A DNA stretch of 64,000 nt from Clonostachys chloroleuca (lineage: Eukaryota; Ascomycota; Sordariomycetes; Hypocreales; Bionectriaceae). Position 1 is the first letter of the stretch. Each line of letters opens with the position of its first letter. Position numbers and translations under genes: made by a program. The notes under the pieces were generated by a model. The model was not told the DNA's origin and made no database searches. It worked only from the letters and a program-made list of their open reading frames with translations. The DNA is taken from the NCBI GenBank assembly GCA_037952775.1, contig JBANAY010000003.1:8556001-8620000 (forward strand), written 5' to 3'. Of this stretch, positions 21,649 through 33,441 are shown one piece after another.

Positions 21649-23683
21649 AGAATGGCCGAGGCTTACCGCGTGGAATATGGTAAAGGATTGTGCGCCTCAA
21701 TCGGTCTTAAAAAGCATTTCGTACCCAGTATATCGAGCCAAAGTCCCAAGGACTTCACTGGAGATGACAGCCATTGCCATGCATGAAAGTATTCGTGGCT
21801 CCGCCATTGCTTCCGGGAGGATCGTCGTTGTTGCCCTTAGGTGTCTTCACACCAGTGGCATGGTTGCCAACAGTATCCCAGCAGGGTATGCCTGACCACA
21901 AACGTATGCGGTTGTCGACAGTCAGAACTAAATTTCCGCCTCTGCTGCAGCGCTCGGATCAGATTATAGAAAGCTCATTGGGAAAATCGGGTTCAACTAT
22001 AGTGATAACATTAGTCTTTTCACAGTCAGGGCCAAAAACACTGTCCTCACATAGAAGTTACCTTATATTCTCAAGTTGAAAATAAACACACAAATCTGCC
22101 AGTCTAAGAACATACACACGTATGTCTAGCTGTGGTATCACCAAGGACCATTTCCCTACGAAACATTTACCAAATGCCTTCTGTTTGCCATGCCCTGAAC
22201 AAGGGATTTGAACCGCTTCACAGCTGCTTTTTCTTCCCATTATTCATAGGTCGCGACTGCCATGAATAATCTATTTACTCCTTGACCTTGACTGGTACGC
22301 GCAGTTACTCAAGCACTGATCCTCAACACTACCAGCGCACATCATGGTGGTTTTATGAAAGGGGATCATTTTGAAAAAAAAAAAACCAAAAAAAAAAACC
22401 CTTGACCGTGTTATAACTATCAATGATACCGTCATGGGAATTTATCCTACACAAGGGGGCTCGGAAAACAATAGGTGTCAAAGAGCTTCCAATTCTGATA
22501 AACAGTCCATGGCCCTGTGAAATCCCAAGTAAGAGAACGAAGCAGATATCAGGGTTACATAGATGCCCCTCTACCCAAAAAGTCGCGTCGTGTAAGAGGC
22601 GAAAACAACGAAGATTCTACACGTCAGCTAAGCAAGCCACCACCCTTAGTACCAAATCCAAAGCCACGCTCTATCAGATCGCGCCGCCGTTTCTATATGA
22701 CTTGTGTTTTCACGCGTGTGAGCGTAAATTGGATTTTACCAGATTTGCGAGGTTGATTCGCCAGTCTACCGCCGGAATTGAAGCTCAAGCAGGTCGGCGA
22801 CGCTGGTACGACCCAAAACTTGTCAGAAACCCGAACGTTCATGTTGCAAGCATTGACGATCCAAGTTGCATAGGAAAACGTGTAAATTTTACTCAATCGG
22901 CCTTTGCTCTCGCTCTCACTCAACACCCACATCCCAGCAAGACATCTCCACAGCAGTGCGCTGCCACTGGAGCAGGCGGCATCTACCTGTGTGACACTGA
23001 AAACAAGCAAAGAGCATTGCTAGGAGCTTTCCATGATCGAGGCACGTACAAGCAATGTCTGGACTTTGCGCGTGAAACCCAGGCTGCCGCCTTACTCGGC
23101 AAACATCTCTTTACGGCTTGCGTAGTACTCTGCATCTCTGCCACGTCAGATCCCATCATCCTTGCCTCATCATACAGCATTCTTTTCTACACAACCTCAA
23201 TACAAACAAAGTGCTCGCAGAAGTCAGTCCTTATACTCGGCAAACTCCAAGCTTGTTATGAAAACTTCAGCATGTGACACAACCAAGGAATGTCGTTTCA
23301 AACCTACCTTTCGGTAAGCAACTTATTCAACTGTCTAGTAACAAAGTGAGGTCATCATATGAAGGGTGTGCTGTGTTTGTACCACCGATATGCCCGCCTT
23401 TACTTCACGTTTACGTTTATTTTCCCTAGCTCACTTCTCCCTAAATAAAACCTCTCTCTGTAATGGTTGTTCCCAGATTCAGTTCTTCCCTCTTCACTCA
23501 GTTTCCAGGCCGATTAAAGACTCCATATCTCTACCACACACAAGCTTTCGATTTCGGCAAGCAGCCATTTTACACAGGTATGCGTCTCACTCTATTCCAT
23601 CTCACATTTCTTCTCTAAGTCGCCCCTTCAAGTTAAAAAAAAGCCCAGGTTACCCTGCTTGAATTCATCATTGCTTCGCACTG
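21649..23683. other. Intergenic with A-rich tract
   Basis: Contains an A-rich run at about 22374-22400. A long but motif-free plus-strand frame lies at 22423-23277 (see rejected items). The right end holds the presumed promoter and 5' leader of the MYND gene, including a possible leader intron donor GGTATGCG at about 23578. No RNA gene is supported. Confidence 0.4.
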
Positions 23684-25102
23684 ATGGAGCGTCCTAAGCT
23701 GGCGGGTCACCGCCAACTTCCCCTATCGCTCACCAACAAGGACCAGAAATGTCAGAACTGCCACCAGTCCGGCGCGACCAAGGCGTGCTCTGGTTGTAAA
23801 ATCTCGGACATAGGCTCCATCTATACCCGTTACTGCAATGACGCCTGTCAAAAGCAGCACTAGTCCGTCCATAAGCCAATCTGTCGGGATCGTCGCCGCC
23901 TCTCCAGGTCCGTCCGACTTCTTACCGAGGTCTGGGAAGTTTTTTCTACTCTCGCCTACGACAGATACTTGACATACAAAGTCGAGAAGGATGGGTTCAT
24001 CTCTGCCCATGACGAGCCGGATCTCATCAGGGACCTCGGATGGACTGGAGAAACCATCTTCCGCGACTTCCATCGGGACGCGGTGCCTCATGGTGCTGAC
24101 GACGCGGCGAAGCTGGCGATTCTTCATGATTGTAGTTGCAGCGAAGTCCTCTCCGTCGGCTTGAGGCTTGTCGAGCTCTTTTTGAAGCGTGAGTTTCTAT
24201 TTTTGCGCCACGAATCCAGTTATTCCGTTTATTTTCACGCTATCCATTTTGCTTCCTGATGACCTCATTTTGATACCAGCTGTTTGTTCCACCATTGAAG
24301 AGGCGAAAGTGCAGGGGAAAGATCTCGCAATGTTCATTCTCCCCGCTGACGGCGTAGCCAGAGCCTTTGATTCCCACTGGGTGCTCTACGTTCAGGTCAA
24401 CAGCGGCGAGAGCTTCGCCATCGACATCACCGGCGCTCAATTTGGTTGACAAGAAAAGATGTACGAGGGGGATGTCTATGTTCAGCACCGTGCTACCTTC
24501 AGCCGCTCTGTGGAGCTCGGAGCTTGGGCCAGTCACTGGTGGCCCAGCATGATGGCTTATGAGTCAAACACTATCCAAAGACAAAGCCTTCGAGCTTTGA
24601 AACAAAATTTGCACGGCAACCGAAGTGGCTCTCAAGAAGTTCCTTGCCCTGAAGCATACGAATGTTCTCTCGTTAGTGTCGACACGCGACGCTGCGGCAT
24701 TTTCCGCTCAAAAGACGGAGAGAGCTCATCGACCGAGCTGTCTCCCATATCAAGAACGCTATCCATAAGCTTACGGTCGTGCAAGCTAAAGGGAGGTGGT
24801 ACGTGGAAGTGAAGATGGTGGCCCCTGACATATTGACAGCAAAGCGCAGGGTTGTCGATGAAGAAAGCTTTGCCAAGAGAATGGAGAAAGCCTATTTCAC
24901 ACGCGAACAAGTCGAGGAAGCTCGATCTCGCAGTCTGGGTATGCCCTGGGGCTTCCAAGAAGTTCTGAGGGAGGCGATGTATCATCGACAGAAGAAACAT
25001 GGTTGCTTGGGTCATCAGGGACGGAGAGTGGAAAACTTTAGTATAAGGCCATCAGCTTGGGATCGCGAGCAGTCTTTGCTCGAGGAGTTACGGGGAGAGT
25101 AG
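23684..25102 (+). pseudogene. MYND zinc-finger protein gene, disrupted
   Basis: The start MERPKLAGHRQLPLSL is followed by a MYND finger: CQNCHQSGATKACSGCK, then YCNDACQKQH and SVHKPIC. The Trp expected between QH and SVHK is a TAG stop (23861-23863). The frame then continues cleanly through LTEVWEVFSTLAYDRYLTYK to an intron (24189-24279, donor GTGAGT, acceptor CCAG) and CSTIEEAKVQGKDLAMFIL. A second stop, TGA at 24447-24449, again replaces a likely Trp (FG-stop-QEKMYEGDVY). Further on the frame shifts twice: ALKKFLALKHTNVLSLVSTR is in another phase, and near 24735 it changes again to VSHIKNAIHKLTVVQAKGRW. The last part runs open to the C-terminus SLLEELRGE. MYND fingers bind proline-rich partners; this copy could not make the full protein. 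Confidence 0.75.
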
Positions 25103-26083
25103 AGCACGTCATCTACATCAACCATACCAGCCATATGTGTCTGACATAAGCTTGCCAGTTATGCATTAGTGAAGCTAAATATCCTTGCTCTAATTGATTT
25201 TGTTCTTCTACCTAGCTGTTAGTCTGAGCAAAGGAAGAAGGTCACATAATAAGCACTTCTCAGCAAAATGAGAATCTTTCGACCTCTGACCAATCGATAA
25301 ATGATTGTCTGAAATGAAGAGTACTTCAGTGTAGCAGGCCTAAAACTGGAATGGATTATGCCAATAAGAGCGGCCTCGAAATAGGAAGAAAAGGTGGCCA
25401 GAGTCCATCAAGGCAGGTCTATATCGGTATCAGTAGTTACCTGACAGATCATATATATCTATAGGAGGGCTATTATTTAATACTAGTTCAGACTATAAGC
25501 TTTCCGTTTAAAGGTTAGAAATTAATAAAACTATTAATAATAATCTAAGTACTTCTCTTAGATAACCCTTAGTTATATCTATAGCTATCTATTAGGCTTT
25601 ACCTTAGTACTCTCCTTATAATACCACCCAGCACTGATAATCAGGATAGTTAAGGATCACTAGGAACCTTTAACCATGCTAAAATTAGACTGTTGGTAGT
25701 TCTTACAACGCTTATTTGACGATAATCGGTGAGCACTGAAGTTGAAGTATTATACATAACTAACTTAAATCAAGTATTTGATGCCTTGTGATGTTATGGT
25801 CAAGTACGTTGCTATGATAGTAAGCGTCAACTCTCGTCTTTCCACTATTATTATATTCTCACTTAATCTTAGAACTTGTAGCAATTCCTTTTATTTCTAT
25901 CTAGCATTACGTTTAATCTTTTTAGGTCTTGATAGTATTTTAGAATTAAAAACATAAAGGAAACATCGTGTATGTAAAGAGAGGATCGAATAGGAAATTG
26001 AGAGCCAGTGGATGTGTGGGTTAAAGAGAGAATAAGAGTCAGATTAAAAAGAGAAAAGAAAAAGTATAAAGATCGTATTGTGT
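25103..26083. other. Intergenic region with an AT-rich block
   Basis: No gene is visible. The middle (about 25440-25640) is strongly AT- and TpA-rich, with runs such as TTAATAAAACTATTAATAA, which is how RIP-mutated repeats look in ascomycetes. The right part is the 3' flank of the collagen-like gene. Confidence 0.45.
25440..25640. repeat. AT/TpA-rich block, possible RIP-mutated repeat relic
   Basis: Composition changes abruptly to mostly A and T, with frequent TA dinucleotides and short stretches such as CTTAGATAACCCTTAG. No coding or structural motif survives. Interpretation as a RIP-altered transposon relic is inferred from composition only. Confidence 0.35.
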
Positions 26084-29000
26084 CTAAACCGCCGCAAAGA
26101 CGGAGACCATAGTGCCCAGCGCGGCACCACAATAAATAGTGCGGCCGCCAGTGCCCACCTTGCATGGACTATTGCACATGTTCCTCTTCTCATCGGCCGT
26201 GCTGGCGCTTGGAAAAGCGTTTCCACACGTACACTGATATCCAAGTACCCCGAGCGCTCCCACTGTTCCCAGGGAAAAGAACTGGGTAGGAGCACCGGTG
26301 CCTTGAACAGTGGTGCAGTAAGCAGCGCAGTCATCGATTGTTCCTGTCAAGGTCTGGGTCCAAACAGTGCCATCAAATCCCCATTTCCCGCTCAGTAATG
26401 TGGAGGGGAAGCATCCAAGGTAGTCGTAAGTGGCCGAGTAAGAGGAAGTGGACTCACCCCTGGGACCTTGAGGGCCTGTTGCTCCAGTAGCTCCGGCGGG
26501 GCCGATTGCCCCCGTTGCTCCGGTCGGCCCCGTCGGTCCAGTCGGACCCGCCGGACCCGCAGCTCCGGTTTCTCCCCTCAAGCCTTGCGCACCAGTCGCG
26601 CCGGTTGCTCCAATGGCACCTGTTGGACCAGTAGGCCCCTGAGGCCCAGTATTGCCGGTTGGACCTACAAGGCCTTGGGGTCCGGTCGCACCAGTGTCAC
26701 CCTTGGGACCAGTCGCTCCTGTATCGCCCTTCACACCGGCAAGACCCTGGATCCCCCTCTCACCCGTCTCACCCTTCGATCCTTGAGGGCCGGTCTCTCC
26801 TTTCGGCCCGGTGCTACCAGCGATACCTTGGACGCCAGCATCACCTTTAGGACCGGCAGCCCCAGTGTCGCCTTTCACGCCAGCCGCTCCTTGGAGACCC
26901 TGCGCGCCAGTGTCGCCCTTTGGGCCCTGAGAGCCTGTTTCGCCCTTGGGGCCCTGGATGCCGGCATCACCCTTTACACCTGCTAAGCCCTGGACTCCTT
27001 GGGGGCCAGTATCGCCCTTAGGGCCAGCTAAACCTTGAGGACCTTGTAGACCAATAGGTCCCTGAGCGCCTTGTGCGCCGGTATCGCCCTTTGGTCCTGC
27101 TGAGCCAGTTGGGCCGATCAGACCCTGCTCACCCGTGTCACCCTTCACGCCTTGCGAGCCGGTATCGCCTTTCGGTCCAGTCAGGCCCTGGGCGCCAGTA
27201 TCACCTGTCAAGCCTGTTGGGCCTTGAGCACCGGTGTCACCTTTCACACCAGTCAAGCCTTGGGGGCCCTGTGCACCAATGTCTCCCTTGATACCAGCTG
27301 CTCCGGTGTCACCTTTCGGACCTGCGGGTCCTTGTATACCTTGCAACCCAGTGTCACCCTTTGGCCCTGTTAGTCCAGTATCGCCTTTGGCACCAGTTAT
27401 TCCGGCTGGACCTTGTGAGCCGGTCAGACCTTGAGGGCCTTGAGAACCAATATCTCCTTTCGGACCAGTTAGACCTTGGAGTCCTTGAGGACCGACGTCG
27501 CCTTTCGGACCAGTCAGGCCCTGGATGCCTTGCGGGCCAATTTCGCCCTTGTCGCCAGCTACTCCCTGTATACCTTGAGAGCCAGTGTCACCTTTTGGGC
27601 CTTGGACACCAGTGCTGCCAGTTGGGCCTTGAGCACCAGTATCCCCCTTCGGGCCTTGTACACCAGCATCTCCCTTTGGGCCTTGTACACCAGCATCTCC
27701 TTTAAGACCCTGAGCGCCAGTGTCACCTTTGACGCCCTGCGAGCCAGTGTCACCCTTTACTCCCTGTATTCCAACGTCACCCTTCACACCTTGAGGGCCC
27801 TGGGCGCCGATGTCCCCCTTGATTCCCTGAGGTCCCTGGGCTCCAGTGTCGCCTTTGGGGCCTTGTGAGCCAGTATCGCCCTTTTCGCCTTGAGGCCCTT
27901 CAATTCCTTGAAAGCCTTGAGAGCCAGGGTCTCCTTTGGGGCCTTGGGAACCAGTTTCTCCCTTAGGGCCAGTAAGTCCCTGGGGCCCTTGAGGGCCTTG
28001 AGCACCAGTGTCGCCTTTAGGTCCCTGTGAGCCGGTGTCACCTTTCTCGCCAGTATCTCCTTGTATTCCCTGTGATCCAGCAAGACCTTGAGGTCCTTGA
28101 AGACCGATAGCACCAGTCTCACCCTTCTCTCCTTGAAGACCTTGGAGCCCCTGAATGCCTTGAAAGCCTTGAGGGCCTCGCGGTCCTTCAGGACCTTGGG
28201 GACCTTGAAAACCAATGTCGCCTTTTGGGCCCTGTCCGCCAGTGTCGCCCTTTAGCCCTATTGGTCCCTGGGGCCCTTGAGGTCCCTCGAACCCAATGTC
28301 ACCTTTCGGGCCTTGGGGGCCGGGATCTCCTTTGACTCCCTGAAGGCCTTGTGAGCCAGTGTCACCCTTTCCGCCGGTTGCTCCTGTTAAGCCTTGAGGG
28401 CCTTGAGGTCCTGAGATACCTTGAGCTCCAGTATCTCCCTTGGGTCCAGTCGGACCTTGAGATCCTGGCAGCCCTTGTAGACCTTGGGCACCTTGAGAGC
28501 CAGCGTCACCTTTGGGGCCTTGGGAACCAGTTTCTCCCTTAGGGCCTTGTGGTCCTACAGCGCCTGTCGCTCCCTGAACACCTTGGAGGCCAGAGTCACC
28601 CTTTGGCCCAGTGAGTCCCTGTGGTCCTTGAAGGCCTTGAGTTCCTGCAACCCCTGGGTCACCTTTTTCTCCTTGTGGTCCTTGGGGTCCCTGAGGCCCT
28701 ACACCACCAATACCGCCCGTATCTCCTTTTGGTCCCTGGGCACCAACATCACCTTTTGGGCCTTGAGCTCCAACGGCGCCTTTAGGTCCTTGAGAACCCG
28801 TCTCGCCTTTGGGACCCTGAGTGCCGGTATCGCCTTTGGGGCCTTGAAGTCCTGTGTCGCCCTTGGTTCCTTGTGGTCCTTGAAGGCCAATATCACCCTT
28901 CACACCATTGAACCCCTGGAGTCCTTGAGGCCCTTGAGATCCAGGAGGACCAGCGTCTCCTTTTTCACCGGTGCTTCCTTTTGGTCCCTGAGGCCCTTGC

Positions 29001-30565
29001 AGGCCAGTATCGCCTTTGACACCATTGAGGCCTTGAGGACCCTGCTGCCCGGTCAAGCCAGTGTCACCTTTTGGGCCTTGGAGACCGATGTCACCTTTTG
29101 GACCTTGTGAACCAGCAAGGCCGATTGGACCTGCTGGACCGACTTCTCCCTTTTCTCCATTCGCTCCTTGAGGACCCTGAGGCCCGATTGAACCAGTATT
29201 GCCTTTGGGGCCTTGAGGACCGGTTAGGCCAGTAGGGCCAGCAGCACCAGTATCACCTTTAACACCATTCGCGCCTTGAAGACCCTGAGGACCTGGTGCG
29301 CCGGCGTCACCCTTTGGGCCTTGAGCACCGGTGTCGCCTTTCACGCCAGTTGTTCCTTGAAGACCTTGAGGGCCTTGCGAACCAGTCTCGCCCTTCGGGC
29401 CCGTCAATCCCTGAGCGCCTGGAGCACCCTGAGGACCAGCACTACCTGTGAGGCCAACTGGTCCCTGGCCACCTGTGCCGCCAGTGTCACCTTTCGGGCC
29501 CTGGGCACCAGTGTCGCCCTTGATGCCTTGGGTTCCGACATTTCCCTTGGGGCCCTGCGCTCCAGCATCGCCTTTCGGACCCTGAGGTCCTGCTTCACCC
29601 TTGGGGCCTTGCTGACCTGTGATTCCAGCTTGGCCTTGCACACCGATGTCTCCCTTGGGGCCTTGGGTGCCGATGTCACCTTTGACGCCCTGCGAACCGA
29701 CGTTTCCCTTTGGGCCTTGGGGACCAACCGGCCCCTGAGGCCCCTGAGGTCCGGTTGGTCCCGACGGCCCCGGATTGCCTTTCGGACCTTGCGGTCCAGG
29801 TGGTCCAGAAGGTCCAGGAGGCCCGTCTGCATAAGCAAGTTGGATAGTCTTGCTACCGTAGGGAGTTGCCTTTTTCGGAGAACCCTTCGTGATATCTGCG
29901 GGTGTGTCCAATACCGGTGCCGCTGATACATGCTCCTGTACTTGTCCACGTGCTCGACCTCGGCCACGTTCACGTACTCGCCCTCGTGCTCGTGCTCGTG
30001 CTCGGGAGCGCCCACTCCCACGTCTTGTCGAGTCCAATAAGATGACGTTGTAATGCTCTACAATATGCGTAGAGGACTCCTTATGGGACGACTTCCTCCA
30101 TCTAATAGTGATGTTGTTAGTTTGAGAATCAAACCAAGTCTTGCAAGTGACTTACCTCTCCAAGGCTATACCAGGAGCGAGTGCGGTATAATCTAGGCTT
30201 GGGCCGATGACGGGCTCTAGATAGTCCGAGCCTTCAGCAATGGTAGACTTGACATAGTCCGAGCCTTCATCTATGGTGGACTCGACATAGTCTGGGCCTA
30301 TATCAGTCATCAACTCGATGTAGACCGGGCCTTCATCGGTGGCGGGCTCGACATAATCGTGGCTTGTACTAGTGAAGGACTCGAAAGAGTCCAGATCATC
30401 CATTTTTCCCTCCTGATGAAGCACCAAAACAGCGATGGGCTCAAGCTTATCAGGGGCGTCCTCTGCTTTTCCATCCTGGTGGAGCACCAGAGCAGCAACG
30501 CGACTTAGAGGGGCCAAGAAGGATGGAAAGGCTGCAAGGCGCAGTAGCCTAACCAGGATCACCAT
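26084..30565 (-). CDS. Secreted collagen-like protein with C-terminal WSC domain
   Basis: Two exons (30156-30565 and 26084-30101), joined by a 54-nt intron with donor GTAAGT and acceptor CTATTAG, give 1475 residues. The long frame alone has no ATG near its start, which supports the splice. Residues 1-32 are signal-peptide-like ([20 protein letters not shown]). Residues about 70-136 hold five to six copies of an 11-residue repeat of the [11 protein letters not shown] type. An Arg-rich linker ([12 protein letters not shown]) follows. About residues 229-1353 are some 375 uninterrupted Gly-X-Y triplets dominated by [14 protein letters not shown] units. The last 122 residues form a WSC-type Cys-rich domain: YLGCFPS, DDCAAYC, YQCTCGN, NMCNSPC and IYCGA. 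WSC domains bind carbohydrate at fungal walls. No GPI signal or membrane segment follows. An extracellular fibrous adhesin or wall-coat role is inferred by analogy with fungal collagen-like surface proteins. Confidence 0.88.
26455..29835 (-). repeat. Gly-X-Y coding repeat array
   Basis: The collagenous part of the gene is a 9-nt periodic array at DNA level with higher-order units of 18, 27 and 36 nt (GGxCCxxxx-type codon triplets). Because of the phase it also keeps several other frames open on both strands. Such arrays change length by slippage and unequal crossover, so copy number probably varies between strains and may be mis-assembled. Confidence 0.85.
30188..30358 (-). repeat. 33-bp coding minisatellite (11-residue repeats)
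   Basis: Within exon 1 of the collagen-like gene, five to six tandem units of 33 nt encode [44 protein letters not shown] and [11 protein letters not shown]. The units are acidic and Tyr/Ser/Thr-rich, so they are plausible O-glycosylation or spacer segments. Confidence 0.8.
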
Positions 30566-33441
30566 GTTGAAACTTCAGCCGAACGAGGAGAGCAGCCGCC
30601 ACCACTAGAAGACACCGACTAAGGCGATCGGGAGTGGTGAAAAAGGAAACCTCTTCCGTGCGGCGTTTCGAAGTCATCTTGTCTTTATTATAACTGGTTT
30701 CAAAGATGTCGAATCGCACTTGCAATCGGTTTCCCGGTAACTGTTTCCATCTCAACGGTCTTGGCAAACTTGACTTCCTTAATCCCCGCTGACTACACCA
30801 TGCCATTTCTTCGAGAAAAGCCAAGCCATCGAGTTATTTGGAGATAATGAATGTCTCATCTTGACCGTTGACGCGGCGCTGAAGAACGAGTAGCACATGA
30901 CAACATAGGGAATGAGATGAGGGATTGCTGAAGATATTTGTCTCAGACCGTAGTTAAGCCGCCTTCTTCCCTACCGTTACGCTGACCCTGAGATATGATG
31001 CAAAACGAGTGGCTCCTCCATCCTCATCTTGTACTTGACCTATGTGAGAATCCCAAAATCGTTAGGAAATATTTTCCCAATCCTCGCATCTTTTATGCCG
31101 TTTACCCATTTCCATAGCTTGATTTTCCCAGTCCCATCCTTCTTTCGGCAGGTGCTTTTAACCTTCCCTTAGAAGAATCTATGGTTGGTATGTTGTCTCA
31201 CCCTGCCGAAGACCGATGATTTTTGGTGCTTTTAACCTTCCCTTAGAGAAGAATCGATGGTTGGTATGTTGTCTCACCCTGCCGAAGACCGATGATTTTT
31301 GGTGCTTTTAACCTTCCCTTAGAAGAATCGATGGTTGGTATGTTGTCTCACCCTGCCGAAGACCGATGATTTTCGGTGCTTTCCGTTGCTACAAGAGGGT
31401 TAGCGGCATATGTTCTAGAATAACAGTACTACCAGCTCATCGAAAACACCATCTACTCGATGGTCAGGAGCGGTTTTCGGTTTCGACCTTGAAAATTCAA
31501 CAACTTCATTCCTAGATATTAGGTGGAGCAGCGGTGCAGCATTTCTGCCCGCAGTGCTCAAGAGACAGGCCCACTGATTCATCTACGAGGTTCTCTGAGA
31601 ATCCGGCGATTGTAGGCAAACCATAATACACACATACGAGATGGCGAAGATCCAACATTTACACTATGTAGCAGTTTTTCGATGGGGTGGTTTTCTTGTC
31701 GATATAGCCTCAAATAACGGCAACACGTGATAGATAATGACTCAAGTCAAGTCTTCTGACACCGTACACGTTACCTCGCGGAATTTATTCGAGACTTGTC
31801 TCATTACTTGTTACCGTCCCGTCTTTCACTAAACTACGTATAGTACCGAGCCTGACAGCTTGTAGATCCTATTGGCAGCTAACATCGAGTATGTCTTCAT
31901 CAAATTCCGGTGGCCGATCTTGTCCTTGGGTGACGGCAAGGAGGGCGGCAGTTTAGGAATTTCGGCATGCTCATGACTTGAGTCAAGGAAGTACTAAAGT
32001 AGACATCACCTGCGGCTACAAATTCCCGGGCACCATCTTGTTTCACATCGGGCGAACCACTGGTCACAGCAACTTGAATCCGGTTATGATGCCTACGACC
32101 CTCGATTACAGAGGGCTTTCGAAACAGCTCCTGTCCGTCATAAAAACAGAGCGGACATCGTAGTTCCCTTCAAGCAGGTGGCTGCTCAATCGACAATGCA
32201 CAGACACCGGTATTAACAAACTTCATCTCACTTGGCCGATCATGAATCATGCCGCTTGCAATCTCCGTTTTCCTGATGCAGGCGAACCCGAAGTCATAGT
32301 GCACAGCGTCCTGTTGCAAAGAGAAAATAAAAAGGCAGATTGCTTGTCACGCTATCCAATACGCTTTTCTGTCAGAGAAAATATCTCAACATATGTCGTG
32401 ATTTTAGAGACTACTTAAAGCATCCGAATGATGGGATCAATGCACAATCGCCCCCTTCTCCCCGCTTACCGAAAGGTATTTGTCCGAGTTCAGAGGGAAT
32501 GTTGTGGGCGAAGCGAAACGATCGCACCCATCTACTTGGCACAACAGGTATGAAATTTTGTTGTACAACCCGTAATGTGGGGTCTGTATTCCGCGTTTGC
32601 TTTCTGCCAAACCTTTCAGAGCAGCCCCCAGGTTGTTATGCCAAAGAGCTATTGTATAGCAGGTCGTAGTCCCAGACTAAGCCGTGGACTATGATTAACG
32701 CACTGGTTGATTGAATCACAGCAAATATATTCCATTCATATGTGATGTTATAGCATCATTTTTATCTTTTGAGGCGCAGAAAATCACAATCAGACCCCAA
32801 CTCAACTGACCTCGAGTCGTTGGGAAGATTTTTCCCGAACCACTGACCGGTCAATCATATTCCCCCATTAAGTTGCACGATCTTCGTTCAATATTAGGGC
32901 GAATCTAAACATCGATTAAATTGGCGCTGGTCACAAGATAATCCTGCAGAAATCGGAAAATCCGCTGTATCAACGAATGGCATCCGCATGTTGCATGTGC
33001 CATGTGTCCATTTACTAAAGCCTGGCACTCCTCAGGAACGTGTGCAGGAACGTAAATTTCTCTAGCTACGAAGGACATACCTCGCTATCGTGAAATCCTA
33101 CCAATGGAGCTCAGAATAACACCAGGTTTCCAGAAGTCACAAACACTCAAAACCCCAATATGCTAGGTTCCATCATGACGTACTTGTTGCTCATGAGACC
33201 CAAAGTAGTTGCGTTTACCAGATGCAGATGTATGAAGAAGTACTGGTATTTATTCTCGATAAGTTCAATCCAAGGCCAAGATGACTGAGACTAGTTTCAG
33301 ACGACTTGAGTGGCGAGGGGGGACGGGATCCAGCTTCTCAAAAGCCCACTGTCAGGCATGCAAGCTATAACCTCAATCCATACTTGTTCCGCGGTCAATT
33401 CCACACCTCGGTAAGTGCATGGAAGTCTCATTCCACTCTCT
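30566..33441. other. Long non-coding stretch with a minisatellite and possible gene debris
   Basis: The left part is upstream of the collagen-like gene. A 75-bp tandem repeat lies at 31151-31380. On the minus strand, at about 31850-32320, pieces of frame that look protein-like (for example HYDFGFACIRKTEIASGMIH and PKLPPSLPSPKDKIGHRN) lie in different phases and may be remains of a decayed gene. No intact gene is recognised. Confidence 0.4.
31151..31380. repeat. Minisatellite, three copies of 74-76 bp
   Basis: Copies begin at 31151, 31225 and 31301 with GGTGCTTTTAACCTTCCCTT and end with CGAAGACCGATGATTTT. A fourth partial copy starts at 31375. The copies are almost identical apart from a 2-bp AG indel in the second copy and single changes in the others, so the expansion is recent. 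No open frame or function is evident. Confidence 0.9.

Noticed and set aside
22195..22225. tRNA B-box-like sequence on the minus strand (GGTTCAAATCC)
   Set aside because: The flanking bases do not form a T-stem and no A-box or acceptor stem fits upstream.
22423..23277. 284-codon plus-strand frame
   Set aside because: It has no recognisable motif, unusual composition, and reads like intergenic translation. I could not support it as a gene without homology or transcript data.
26468..29926. Several long plus-strand frames opposite the collagen-like gene
   Set aside because: They are mirror frames of the 9-nt periodic Gly-X-Y array, with repeated Leu/Ala/Ser patterns and no independent start, motif or intron signals.
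30549..30824. Minus-strand frame with a hydrophobic stretch (CLLVVAAALLVRLKF) just upstream of the collagen-like gene
   Set aside because: It is in another phase and no intron of plausible length joins it to the collagen-like frame; the next ATG already gives a signal-peptide-like start.
31151..31380. Regular repeats that might be mistaken for a CRISPR-like array
   Set aside because: The units are directly adjacent without unique spacers and the genome is fungal; it is a minisatellite.
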